A DNA stretch of 23,963 bases from Anaerolineae bacterium (GCA_016931365.1 JAFGEY010000124.1:1-23963); one strand, 5' to 3'; shown: positions 1-7,404, numbered from the stretch's first letter. Made by a program: numbers and translations. Notes: generated from the letters alone by a model not told the origin.

Positions 1-188
1 GTGATGTCGATGATGTGCTGCTGCGAGGGCAAGTTGGCCCCCTCGGCATAATTGATCCCGCCCTGCTGGTGATAAGCGTCGAGTATAGCCTGGACGACAC
101 CGGCGATCTCGCGCGGCGGCTCCGGGTCGGGCGTTAACAAAATGCACTCTTGGTCTATTGTGTCTTCTTTCGTCGTTTCGCTATCCAT
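1..188 (-). CDS. Probable serine O-acetyltransferase, N-terminal fragment (runs off the window)
   Basis: Reading the minus strand from the ATG at 186-188 gives about 62 residues that stay open to the window edge. The end of the fragment reads LDAYHQQGGINYAEG then ANLPSQQHIIDI. This resembles the helical N-terminal domain of bacterial serine acetyltransferases, where a 'GGIN...LPS...' segment precedes the left-handed beta-helix catalytic part; that part would lie outside the window. The enzyme family makes O-acetylserine for cysteine synthesis. A GTG three bases upstream (189-191) is an alternative start, and AAAAGAGA just ahead of it is a weak ribosome binding site. The acidic first 25 residues are unremarkable. 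The assignment rests on a short motif match from memory, so the family is probable rather than certain; that it is a real coding start is more secure. Confidence 0.5.
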   Translation of the reverse strand, partial: MDSETTKEDTIDQECILLTPDPEPPREIAGVVQAILDAYHQQGGINYAEGANLPSQQHIIDI

Positions 189-220
189 CACGTCTCTTTT
201 CGTATTAGACTTGAAAATCA

Positions 221-280
221 CCCTCACCCGTCGCTCCGCGCCACCCTCTCCCGTTTCACGGGAGAGGGACGGGGTGAGGG
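221..280. repeat. Compound palindrome, CCCTCACCC/CCCTCTCCC type
   Basis: Two nested inverted repeats are visible. The inner one is a perfect 10-bp stem (244-253 with 259-268) around a 5-nt loop. The outer one is a 9-bp stem (221-229 with 272-280). The element lies 12 nt past the stop of the GH20 gene on the minus strand and is followed on that strand by TGATTTTC, so it could end that transcript, although the T-run is short. Elements of this CCCTCTCCC/GGGAGAGGG form are, to my recollection, interspersed in many GC-rich bacterial genomes, so a mobile REP-like origin is as likely as a dedicated terminator. Confidence 0.7.
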
Positions 281-292
281 CAGTATCCCCTT

Positions 293-2194
293 CTATGCCC
301 CATTCCTGGCGATGCGCCGGTAGGCGTCGATCATCCCCTGGAAATGCCGCCCACTGCCCTGCTCCAGCCCGCCGACGCGATTGCGGGCCAGCCAGAGCTG
401 TCGGTGCTCGTGCAAAATGGCGCGCATATCGTCGGCCAGCGCGTCCGCCCACGCCGCCGCCATCTCGCCTCGCGCCAGCGCGATCTTGAATTCGCCCAGG
501 TCACAGGCGTGGCGCAGCAAACGAGCCGCATTGAGATACTCGCGGCGAGTCAGCGCCGCATCCTTGCCCTGCATCCGCGCCTCGGGCAGCAAGGCCATTG
601 CCGCGTCGATCGTCCGCCGTGCCTGATCGAACATTTCGGCCGGCACGTCTTGCCAGTCAACGCCGCGAAAACGTATCTGATCGAGCGGCGCATAGAGCAG
701 CGCGACCAGAAAATGGGTGTTGTGGATGCGTTTGCCGGTAAACCGTTCGTAAATGCGATACACGTTGCCCAGGTCGAAGGCGAGACGTCCCATCATCCCG
801 GTGGGGTCGCCAAAAGCGTGCCGGCTCAATGCCTGCGGCAGATCGAGGTCGACATTGGCTTCGTAAGCCCAGGAAACTGCCGCGCCGTAAAGGTAGCCCG
901 GGTAGGACATCGGCTGGTACTGCCAGTGGCCGTTGTCGCCCCAGTCGGTGATCAAATAGCCGATAGCGCCGTGCTTGAGGCCGTTTTCGGCGGCATTGCG
1001 CAGGTTGCCCATCGCGTTGTCGGTCCGCCCGGCGAGCGAATTCCAACTGGCCGTGCCGGGACAGACGTAAAAGGGCACGCCCGCTTTGGCAAACTCGGCG
1101 CAGTCCTTGTCAAAAGGATGGTCAAACTCGTAGCCCCATTCGAGGGCAATGGCATCCTTGGGCAACTCGGGGATCAACGCCGGTTCGTGCAGAATGATGT
1201 CGCCCCAGAACATCATCGTCCGCCCACGCTCTTGGACCAGTTGGTAGACCTGAAGCAAAAAGTCGAGGTAGACGCGATAGCGCCCCTTGGCCTCGCAGGC
1301 CGCCTTGCTGCGCCCCACGCCGATGTCAAAGGTCTCGTCACAGCCGACGTTGAACATCCGGCTGGAAAAATAAGGCAGCAGGTCGTCATACATACTGCGC
1401 AGCAGGTCGAACGAACGCGGATCGGTGGGGTTGAGCGAGAATGGCCCGTCGCTGCGCCCGCCCCAGGGCCACTCGAACCCATCGGGCGCTTCGGCGAGGT
1501 GCGCGTATTGGGGATGGGTCAGCCAGGGCACCAGGTGGCCGAGCGAGTTCTGGTTGGGCGCCAGTTCGATAAAGCGCTCCCGGCAGCAGGCGTCGAGTTC
1601 GAGGATATCCTGCCCGGTGAGCGGCGAGGCATCGGCCCACACCACGGGATGCTCGCGATAGGCAAAAGTGTGCTCGACATAGAGTTGGAGCTGGTTGATC
1701 TTGAGCCCGGCCAGCAAGTCGATCAGGTCGATCAGCGTTTCCAGCGTCGGCACTTTGCCGCGGCTCACGTCGAGCATCACACCGCGAACCGGGAAATCGG
1801 GATAGTCGTCAATCGAAAGGCAAGGAATTTCGACCCCCAACTGCCGGATCAGTTGGTTGAGCGTGCACACCCCGTAAAACAGGCCCGCCGCATCGTGCCC
1901 GACGATGTGAATGTGCTCCGGCGTCACCCGCAGCGAATAGCCCTGCGCGCGCTCGACGGCAGTGGGCGAAACGGCCAGCGTCACGGCGATGCGGCCGTGC
2001 TCGCCGATCTCGCCAATGACGATCTCGGTCGCGAGGGTCGTCTCGGCCCGCAATGCCGCCTGCAGCCGTCGCGCGGACTGGAAGGCCGCCTGGGGATCGT
2101 CGATCGCGATCTGGCCGCCGTCGCGAAAGTAAAAAGAGCCGCTCCGCTGCTCGATCTGTCGAGGCATCGGGACAAGGATCAGTTTTTCAGACAT
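293..2194 (-). CDS. Glycoside hydrolase family 20, beta-N-acetylhexosaminidase-like
   Basis: The 633-residue protein matches GH20 enzymes, which remove terminal beta-linked GlcNAc or GalNAc by substrate-assisted catalysis. Residues 1-130 form the small GH20b-like domain (VPMPRQIEQ opening, 'GLFYGVCTLNQLI' end). A TIM-barrel follows from about 135 (FPVRGVMLDVSRG). The catalytic Asp-Glu pair is visible at 286-287 in FNVGCDETFD; the usual sequence is GGDE, so Cys285 replaces a glycine. There is no signal peptide, so it probably acts in the cytoplasm on imported oligosaccharides. The ATG at 2192-2194 was chosen because GGAGGAA lies 6 nt upstream (2201-2207); an upstream in-frame start at 2227 has no such site. 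No transporter gene is visible beside it. The family call is firm; the substrate is not known. Confidence 0.9.
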   Translation of the reverse strand: MSEKLILVPMPRQIEQRSGSFYFRDGGQIAIDDPQAAFQSARRLQAALRAETTLATEIVIGEIGEHGRIAVTLAVSPTAVERAQGYSLRVTPEHIHIVGHDAAGLFYGVCTLNQLIRQLGVEIPCLSIDDYPDFPVRGVMLDVSRGKVPTLETLIDLIDLLAGLKINQLQLYVEHTFAYREHPVVWADASPLTGQDILELDACCRERFIELAPNQNSLGHLVPWLTHPQYAHLAEAPDGFEWPWGGRSDGPFSLNPTDPRSFDLLRSMYDDLLPYFSSRMFNVGCDETFDIGVGRSKAACEAKGRYRVYLDFLLQVYQLVQERGRTMMFWGDIILHEPALIPELPKDAIALEWGYEFDHPFDKDCAEFAKAGVPFYVCPGTASWNSLAGRTDNAMGNLRNAAENGLKHGAIGYLITDWGDNGHWQYQPMSYPGYLYGAAVSWAYEANVDLDLPQALSRHAFGDPTGMMGRLAFDLGNVYRIYERFTGKRIHNTHFLVALLYAPLDQIRFRGVDWQDVPAEMFDQARRTIDAAMALLPEARMQGKDAALTRREYLNAARLLRHACDLGEFKIALARGEMAAAWADALADDMRAILHEHRQLWLARNRVGGLEQGSGRHFQGMIDAYRRIARNGA

Positions 2195-2313
2195 ATTTAT
2201 TTCCTCCATTGGAAACAAGCTAACCATACACGTTAGTGAAAAACTTAACAGTAGGTTTCAGCCGCGTTGTGGATCAACATCGGCTGTAACCCGTTATTAT
2301 GCCGCCCTTTATA
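2195..2313 (-). promoter_or_regulatory. GH20 leader region with two short dyads
   Basis: This 119-nt gap separates the GH20 start from the nuclease stop. It holds CTAAC/GTTAG with a 7-nt spacer (2220-2236) and a CAGCCG/CGGCTG stem (2259-2264 with 2281-2286) whose loop contains a further GTTG/CAAC pair. The first could be an operator for the GH20 gene and the second could end the restriction-modification transcript, but no T-run follows it. I could not pick a convincing -35/-10 pair. Confidence 0.3.
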
Positions 2314-3153
2314 CTATCGAAGTCTGCCCTGCTCCAAATCGCTTGGCGGCTCAGTTCCAAGAAACTCTCGATATATTCGTTCTTTGTATTCTTTTCCAAT
2401 TTCATTGACCGCGGCAATGAATGCTTGATAAGTGCCCAATCCGCCTATCTTCTCCCAAAATTCATTGCCTATCAAAACTACCTTATCTTCCTTCATATTA
2501 AACCATCGAGCAGGGAAACTCCAGCTATAGTCTTCCTTTTTCCCATATGGGTTATAAGGAAGAGCATAATACGCGCCGTCTATTTGTATCGGGTCCATAC
2601 TGTAGAGTTTCAGCAGCTTTTCTTTGCTCACCTTCGTTTGGTCGCTATTAGGCAAAGGCGCTTTTAATTCAAAAGCATACCTTTTGCTATTCGTTGTATC
2701 TTCAGCGTAAACATCGCAGACTATTTGAACAGGTATATCTTCGCCTCCACCTGCCAAGACATATGCTAACTCGGCATCCCAATCAGGTTTCTTTCTCTCT
2801 CGGTCTTTTTCTGGATGCTCCAAAGCATTCAGCACTTGTGCAATTCTTGTTAGCCGTTCAGATTTTACTTTCCCAAAAATATTGTGACCCTTTACTCCAT
2901 ATCCCAGGCCGAATTTAGCGGCGGTAATTGCCAAGGTTTCCCAAACACTTCCAAAAGGTGTTACAAACCTGCGCTCAAAATGAGAGCTTTTGAAAATCTC
3001 GTCTGGAACTAAAGCGGCATACAAAGGCTTGTCCGCGTGAAATCTCTCTTTGACAAATGGATCTTCAACCAAGACCCTGTTCATTACTCTATCCATCAAA
3101 CCTTTTATGACGGATTGGATAGCGTCTTTCATTTCTTGTGGATCGGTTGGCAT
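2314..3153 (-). CDS. Type II restriction endonuclease, PD-(D/E)xK fold, possibly TdeIII-like
   Basis: The 279-residue protein lies directly downstream of a DNA methyltransferase, with 22 nt between them, and starts at an ATG with AGAGGA 7 nt upstream. A likely PD-(D/E)xK centre is seen at CDVYAED (Asp147) followed by the E-x-K in YAFELKAPLPN (Glu162, Lys164) and the downstream QTK...KEKLLKL. The N-terminal segment KPLYAALVPDEIFKSSHFER recalls the TdeIII/MjaII family, whose members cut GGNCC; that specificity is a guess from memory. Base composition is clearly AT-richer than the flanking GH20 and macro genes, which fits acquisition by transfer. Role: cutting unmodified incoming DNA. That it is the nuclease partner of the methyltransferase is well supported by order and motif; the subfamily is tentative. 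Confidence 0.75.
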   Translation of the reverse strand: MPTDPQEMKDAIQSVIKGLMDRVMNRVLVEDPFVKERFHADKPLYAALVPDEIFKSSHFERRFVTPFGSVWETLAITAAKFGLGYGVKGHNIFGKVKSERLTRIAQVLNALEHPEKDRERKKPDWDAELAYVLAGGGEDIPVQIVCDVYAEDTTNSKRYAFELKAPLPNSDQTKVSKEKLLKLYSMDPIQIDGAYYALPYNPYGKKEDYSWSFPARWFNMKEDKVVLIGNEFWEKIGGLGTYQAFIAAVNEIGKEYKERIYREFLGTEPPSDLEQGRLR

Positions 3154-3175
3154 TGTTTATTCCTCTTTTAGTACC

Positions 3176-4420
3176 CTACCGTTTTCGCCAAATAAAAATC
3201 GACTCGTAAAATTCGCTAGACCTCCGCCCCGTTCTTCTATTGACGTGGCGATGAAGGACAGATTCAACTTCCACGCCACAAAGTCTTGCTATTTCATCAT
3301 AAAGATTATACCGGTCGCCTGCAACGACAACCAAACACCCACCTGATGGCATAGACTCACAAGCGCGACCAAAGACTTGGGCAATAGATCTTTGATACTC
3401 TCGTTGTGCTTTTTGACTTGAACCCTGTTTGGCAGCACCAATTTCAAATCCGCTACGATCTTCAAGTCCAAGTAGCTCATAAGCATATCGGTGTTGTTGG
3501 TGATAGTCAATGAGACCAACATAAGGCGGACTTGTTATTACTCCGTCCACCTGTGGGATTTTCGATTTTCGACTGTCTTGATGAGTAATCGACACCTGCG
3601 CGTTTGTTCGCCGTGCGGCAAATTCTTCTAAACGGCGTATTGTGTCGAGGCTATATCGTTTCAAAAACTGGAAGGCGTTAGTTGTTGGCACGCAGATTCG
3701 GCTGTGCTTATAGCACCAATAAGGCTCAGTCTGCGGTGCTTTGGGAAAATCAAGGTCAAAATGAGTCGTCAATCGTGCTGAACGTGCCGAACGCGAAAGA
3801 ATGACCTTTAGGATTTCTTGGTCCTCATAAGTTTCAATCAAATCACGGTAGGCAAGCAATTCATGGAGGGCTTGAGGAGCAAACCACTGATTGAGATAAT
3901 CGCTATCGGAGGTTGCCTTCCTCACTTCACTGTTACCGTTTGAATCCCACAAGGTAAGTTGATATACGTCTGATTTTGTTGCACTTTCTACTTTGCCGAG
4001 GATATCCAGAATTTCGCGCCTCGCATTTTTTAGGTCGTAACGCTTGGTCTTTGCACGTACAAGCAAAACATTGAAGGCTGAAATGTCATAGCCGATTGCG
4101 TTAACGCCTAACTCGTTTGCCTGAACTAAAGTGGTGCCTGAACCTGCAAATGGGTCTAGTACAGTCTGTCCAGGAGTAAAATACTTGCGAAGAAAAATCT
4201 CCACTAATTGAGGGACGAACTTGCCTAAATAGGGATGGAGCCTATGAACATGCTTAGTTCTTTCCCTTTCAGGCAAGTCACGCTCACGCCAATTTAGATT
4301 TATTTCACTGAGCGGTGTTTCGGGAGTAACGCTATTTGGCACAGTCGGCTCACCTGTGCCTTCGTAGATTTTCACACGTCGTTCTTCGGTTGTGAGTTCG
4401 TTAGCTTGATATGTTACCAT
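3176..4420 (-). CDS. Type II DNA methyltransferase (amino-methyltransferase, TSPPY type)
   Basis: The 414-residue protein carries a motif X-like segment (HPYLGKFVPQLVEIFL, about 62-77), the SAM-binding motif DPFAGSGTT (89-97) and the catalytic motif TSPPY (296-300). The order X-I-IV is that of alpha/gamma-type enzymes, and TSPPY favours N4-cytosine (or N6-adenine) methylation. It protects host sites from the nuclease encoded next. The frame is open back to 4522, but I chose the ATG at 4418-4420 because a sigma70 promoter (4499-4527) lies inside the upstream extension, so a longer protein could not be made from it. No strong Shine-Dalgarno precedes this ATG. The leader is about 70 nt. The gene is AT-rich relative to its neighbours. 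Confidence in class is high; target base and site are not determined. Confidence 0.88.
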   Translation of the reverse strand: MVTYQANELTTEERRVKIYEGTGEPTVPNSVTPETPLSEINLNWRERDLPERERTKHVHRLHPYLGKFVPQLVEIFLRKYFTPGQTVLDPFAGSGTTLVQANELGVNAIGYDISAFNVLLVRAKTKRYDLKNARREILDILGKVESATKSDVYQLTLWDSNGNSEVRKATSDSDYLNQWFAPQALHELLAYRDLIETYEDQEILKVILSRSARSARLTTHFDLDFPKAPQTEPYWCYKHSRICVPTTNAFQFLKRYSLDTIRRLEEFAARRTNAQVSITHQDSRKSKIPQVDGVITSPPYVGLIDYHQQHRYAYELLGLEDRSGFEIGAAKQGSSQKAQREYQRSIAQVFGRACESMPSGGCLVVVAGDRYNLYDEIARLCGVEVESVLHRHVNRRTGRRSSEFYESIFIWRKR

Positions 4421-4498
4421 AACTGAATAATATGTTGTGACTCCCAAATGCAAAATGAGTAATATGGTACTGGAAAGTAGAGGAGGTGAACTGACATC

Positions 4499-4527
4499 AT
4501 TATAGCCGGAAACCAGACACAACTCAA
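4499..4527 (-). promoter_or_regulatory. Sigma70-type promoter for the restriction-modification operon
   Basis: On the minus strand TTGAGT (4522-4527) and a perfect TATAAT (4499-4504) are separated by exactly 17 nt. Transcription would begin near 4492 and give a leader of about 70 nt before the methyltransferase ATG. The element abuts the promoter of the divergent macro gene. Confidence 0.75.
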
Positions 4528-4533
4528 ATTGCG

Positions 4534-4562
4534 TTGACAGCCCCCGCCAAACGTGCTACAAT
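4534..4562 (+). promoter_or_regulatory. Sigma70-type promoter for the macro-domain gene
   Basis: A consensus TTGACA (4534-4539) and TACAAT (4557-4562) are separated by 17 nt. The predicted leader to the ATG at 4611 is about 40 nt. Its -35 box is only 6 bp from the -35 box of the oppositely directed promoter. Confidence 0.78.
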
Positions 4563-4610
4563 CCTGGTATCCCTCAGAAAACCAATTCTTGAAACACAAG
4601 GGCTTTCTCG

Positions 4611-5183
4611 ATGACCCGTCAAATCTTGTCCGAACACAAACGACCGGGAAGGCGCATCATCCGCATCGTCCAGGGCGACCTGACCGAAGAGCGCGTCGAT
4701 GCCATCGTCAACGCCGCCAACGAGCAGTTGGCGCACGGCGGCGGCGTGGCCGGGGCGATCGCGCAAAAGGGCGGCCCATCGATCCAGCAGGAAAGCGACG
4801 ACTGGGTGCGCGAACACGGCCCGGTGGCCACCGGATCGGCGGCGATCACCGGCGCGGGCGCGTTGCCGGCGCGGTACGTCATTCACGCCGTCGGCCCGGT
4901 GTGGGGATCGGGACACGAAGAGGTCAAACTGGCCAGCGCCGTGCAGAGCGCGCTCGATCTGGCCGAGCAGCACGAACTGGAGAGCATTGCGATGCCCGGC
5001 ATTTCAAGCGGCATTTTTGGCTTTCCCAAGCCGCTCTGCGCCCAGGTGATGCTGCAAACGATCCTCGAATGGTTTTCGGAGCGCAAGGAGACCAGCCTGC
5101 GCGAGATCAACCTGTGCAACATTGACACGCGCACGGCCAGAATCTTTGAACAAGCGGCCCGCGCGGTATTCAACCAGCGATGA
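4611..5183 (+). CDS. Macro-domain protein, probable ADP-ribose or O-acetyl-ADP-ribose hydrolase
   Basis: The 190-residue protein is one macro domain. Visible motifs are GDLT (22-25), VNAAN (33-37), the glycine-rich loop GGGVAGAI (43-50) and the phosphate loop GISSGIFGFP (130-139). Together these place it in the MacroD/YmdB-like group, which hydrolyses O-acetyl-ADP-ribose and can remove ADP-ribose from acidic residues. The length is normal for a stand-alone bacterial macro protein. It starts at an ATG with AAGGG 8 nt upstream and is driven by the promoter at 4534-4562. It has the high GC of the genome, unlike the divergent restriction-modification genes. No ADP-ribosyltransferase is visible nearby, so a toxin-antitoxin reading (DarTG style) is not supported. 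Family is firm; the physiological substrate is unknown. Confidence 0.9.
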   Translation: MTRQILSEHKRPGRRIIRIVQGDLTEERVDAIVNAANEQLAHGGGVAGAIAQKGGPSIQQESDDWVREHGPVATGSAAITGAGALPARYVIHAVGPVWGSGHEEVKLASAVQSALDLAEQHELESIAMPGISSGIFGFPKPLCAQVMLQTILEWFSERKETSLREINLCNIDTRTARIFEQAARAVFNQR

Positions 5184-5197
5184 ACTTGCCCATTTTA

Positions 5198-5224
5198 ATC
5201 CTGTTCATCCTGCCAATCCTGTCG
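5198..5224. repeat. 9-nt-period ATCCTG tandem repeat
   Basis: ATCCTG occurs at 5198-5203, 5207-5212 and 5216-5221, each followed by a variable triplet, giving three 9-bp units in the 83-nt gap between the macro and TPR genes. From memory, similar 'AATCCTG' strings are scattered in intergenic DNA of several phyla. No function is evident. Confidence 0.6.
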
Positions 5225-5266
5225 AAATTTGGATTTCATTCACGGGTATGGGGATAAGGAGTGACT

Positions 5267-6598
5267 ATGGCCGCAACCCAGTGTCCCGAATGTGGCTATC
5301 GACTGAGCGGCGGTGAGGCGATCTGCCCGCGCTGCCTGACGGTGCTTGGCGGCGACGCGAATAAGCCGCAGACGCCTTCCGCCACGCCATCCAGGCCCGG
5401 CAAGGCAGAGCGCACACTCCAGCCGGCGCCCGAACCTGCCGCCGAACCGCGCATCTCCTTGCCTACCGAATCCCGTCCCGCGCTGATCGGCCCGGAAGAA
5501 TCGCCCAAACGGCAGCGTCCACAACGAACGCGCACGGCTTCCCCGCCGCCGTCGCTGTTTTACATCGGCTTGAGCGCCGGGCTGGGCGTGCTCACCCTTG
5601 CCGCCTTTATCGTGCTGTGGCTCTCGGTCACGCGGGGCGACGCAGCCTACTATCTCGCCCAGGCCGACGGCTACCGCCAGAACGGCCAATACGAACACGC
5701 ACTCGTCGCCTACCTGCGCGTGTTGGAACGCGATCCCGCCTCGACTGCGGCTAAAAATGGCTCCGGCTGGTGCTATCTGAAAATGGGCCGTCCCTCCGAG
5801 TCGATCCCCCATTTTCGCCAGGCCGTTGATGCCAACAGCGGGTTGATCGAGGCGCGGCGCGGCCTGGGCATCGCTTACAGCCAGGTGGGGATGTATCCGG
5901 AGGCCGAGGGCAGCCTCAAACCGGCCTGGGAGGCGCGCGATTTCGAGTCAGGGGCTTACCTGGGTTACGTGTATGTCCAGGAGCAGCGCTACGACGAGGC
6001 AATTAACCTGCTGCGCGACGTCACCGCGGCCCAACCGGGCAATGCGCTGGCCCAGGAGTATCTGGGACGCAGTTTCTACGCAATGAGCCGCTACGACGAA
6101 GCGCTCGAACCGTTGCGCGCCGCCGTCGAACAAAACCCCAACTCGGCGACGGCGCGGGAGGCGCTGGGTCTGGTAGGCTATGCGCTGGGACGCTGCGACT
6201 GGGCGCTGGAGCAGTTCAACACGCTGATCGTGGCCAACCCGCAGCGCGCGGACTGGTACGCCTACGCCGGACAATGCCTGTTGCAGGAGGGTCAGGCGCA
6301 AGAAGCGGCGGCTTTTCTGCAACACGCACTGGTGCTCGGTCAGGTCGATCCCATCCAGCGCGACACGCACCTCGCCCTGGCCCAGGCCTATCTGAAACAA
6401 ACGCAGTACGACGAGGCAGTCGTCCTCTTTCAACGCGCGCTGATCCTCGATCCCGGCAGCGCGCCGGCGATGGCCGGCCTGGGCCAGGCCTACGCCGCCC
6501 AGGAGCAGTGCGACGTCGCCAAAAAGCTGTTCGAGCAGGCCCTGGCCATCGACCCATACCTGAAATCGGCGCAGCAGGGGCTGGAGCAGTGCCCGTGA
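5267..6598 (+). CDS. Zinc-ribbon, single-span membrane protein with TPR array
   Basis: The 443-residue protein begins with a short zinc ribbon (CPEC at 6-9, CPRC at 20-23). A low-complexity Pro/Ala/Arg stretch follows to about 95, then one hydrophobic segment (SLFYIGLSAGLGVLTLAAF onward, about 97-121). The rest, about 125-443, is an array of roughly eight to nine tetratricopeptide repeats with typical spacing (for example YDEAINLL, YDEALEPL, YDEAVVLF). The zinc ribbon should be cytoplasmic and the TPR array outside the membrane, a protein-scaffold arrangement; the partners are unknown. Start: AAGGAG at 5256-5261 lies 5 nt before the ATG at 5267. Its stop overlaps the GTG of the next gene by 4 nt (GTGA), so the two are translationally coupled and probably work together. 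Confidence 0.85.
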   Translation: MAATQCPECGYRLSGGEAICPRCLTVLGGDANKPQTPSATPSRPGKAERTLQPAPEPAAEPRISLPTESRPALIGPEESPKRQRPQRTRTASPPPSLFYIGLSAGLGVLTLAAFIVLWLSVTRGDAAYYLAQADGYRQNGQYEHALVAYLRVLERDPASTAAKNGSGWCYLKMGRPSESIPHFRQAVDANSGLIEARRGLGIAYSQVGMYPEAEGSLKPAWEARDFESGAYLGYVYVQEQRYDEAINLLRDVTAAQPGNALAQEYLGRSFYAMSRYDEALEPLRAAVEQNPNSATAREALGLVGYALGRCDWALEQFNTLIVANPQRADWYAYAGQCLLQEGQAQEAAAFLQHALVLGQVDPIQRDTHLALAQAYLKQTQYDEAVVLFQRALILDPGSAPAMAGLGQAYAAQEQCDVAKKLFEQALAIDPYLKSAQQGLEQCP

Positions 6599-7404
6599 AC
6601 AGAACGATCTTTTCTTATCTGCCCTTTGTGTTTTTTGTCGTGTTGATTGCCGGCGCGCTGTCGATTGCCGCCGGGCCGTCGCTTGCCGGGCAATCGCCCA
6701 CTGGGCCTTTCCTGGTCGCCCACGACAGCCTGCGGGCGATGCTCACCACGGCCGACGAATCCCCGGCCGACGCCCTAGTCAGCAGCGCCGCGCCGCTGCG
6801 CCCACTTTACACCGTCGGACAACAGCCGTCCGCGCCGGCACGCCCCGCGCCGATGACCGTCCCGGTGCGGATTCCCGGCGCGCCACCCGCCCTCGATGAG
6901 ACTTGCGTCGCCCTGCATTTTGCCGGCGCGGTGAGCATCCAGGACGGGCGCGTCTCGTTTGGCCGCTTTACGCCCATTCAGACCACTTGCCCCCGTGCTG
7001 CGCAGGATCCGCTCACCTCCTGGAAGCTGCTGCAATTCGAGAACTTGCCCTTCACACTCGACATAACGCCGAGCGAAACCGGCCTCAAAATCGACAAAGC
7101 GATCAATCTGCTGCTGATCGATCCCTTTACGCAGACGCCGCTGCTCTCGGCGCGCTGGCAGGTCGAAGAGATTGCAGTGCGGGGCCAGCACGCCGGCGTC
7201 AATGCCACGCTGCGCGTCAACTTGAGCGACATCCGCATCGACAATGCCATCAACTCGCCGGTTCTGGCGCAATTTAAGAGTGAGACAGGCGTACTGACAA
7301 TGCATATCGAGCACAGCGAGGACATCATTGCACAGATCGAGGCCAATGTGCCGATCTTTGCCGCGATGCAAGGCACGATTTATGCCGAACGCTGTTTGCG
7401 CTGA
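6595..7404 (+). CDS. Exported protein of unknown function
   Basis: This 269-residue protein starts at a GTG that overlaps the TPR gene's TGA, with GGAG (6583-6586) 8 nt upstream. Its first 31 residues are a typical signal sequence (NRTIFSYLPFVFFVVLIAGA, ending SLAG). After a Pro/Ala-rich stretch to about 100, the remainder looks like one beta-rich domain (LDETCVALHFAGAV, GLKIDKAINLLLIDPFTQ, NATLRVNLSDIRIDNAINS). Three cysteines (in ETCVAL, TTCPRA and AERCLR) may pair once exported. I do not recognise the family. The tight coupling to a membrane TPR protein suggests the two meet at the outer face of the membrane. It is followed at once by a hairpin terminator. That it is a real exported protein is well supported; its function is not. 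Confidence 0.8.
   Translation: MNRTIFSYLPFVFFVVLIAGALSIAAGPSLAGQSPTGPFLVAHDSLRAMLTTADESPADALVSSAAPLRPLYTVGQQPSAPARPAPMTVPVRIPGAPPALDETCVALHFAGAVSIQDGRVSFGRFTPIQTTCPRAAQDPLTSWKLLQFENLPFTLDITPSETGLKIDKAINLLLIDPFTQTPLLSARWQVEEIAVRGQHAGVNATLRVNLSDIRIDNAINSPVLAQFKSETGVLTMHIEHSEDIIAQIEANVPIFAAMQGTIYAERCLR

Noticed and set aside
253..260. GTTTCACG, the left half of a parS-like site
   Set aside because: The right half does not follow (GGGAGA instead of TGAAAC); it belongs to the GGGAGAGGG palindrome.
344..2236. A 630-codon open frame on the plus strand, opposite the GH20 gene
   Set aside because: It is antisense to a clear GH20 protein, its product has no recognisable motif, and long shadow frames are expected in GC-rich DNA.
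4421..4522. N-terminal extension of the methyltransferase from a TTG at 4522
   Set aside because: The extension covers the TTGAGT/TATAAT promoter, lacks a ribosome site and is not like methyltransferase sequence; the ATG at 4420 is preferred.
2228..4533. Insertion sequence or integrase bordering the restriction-modification genes
   Set aside because: I found no transposase or integrase frame, and no terminal inverted or direct repeats at either edge by eye.
4534..5183. Macro protein as the antitoxin of a DarT-like ADP-ribosyltransferase pair
   Set aside because: No DarT-like gene is adjacent; the neighbours are a restriction-modification pair and a TPR protein.
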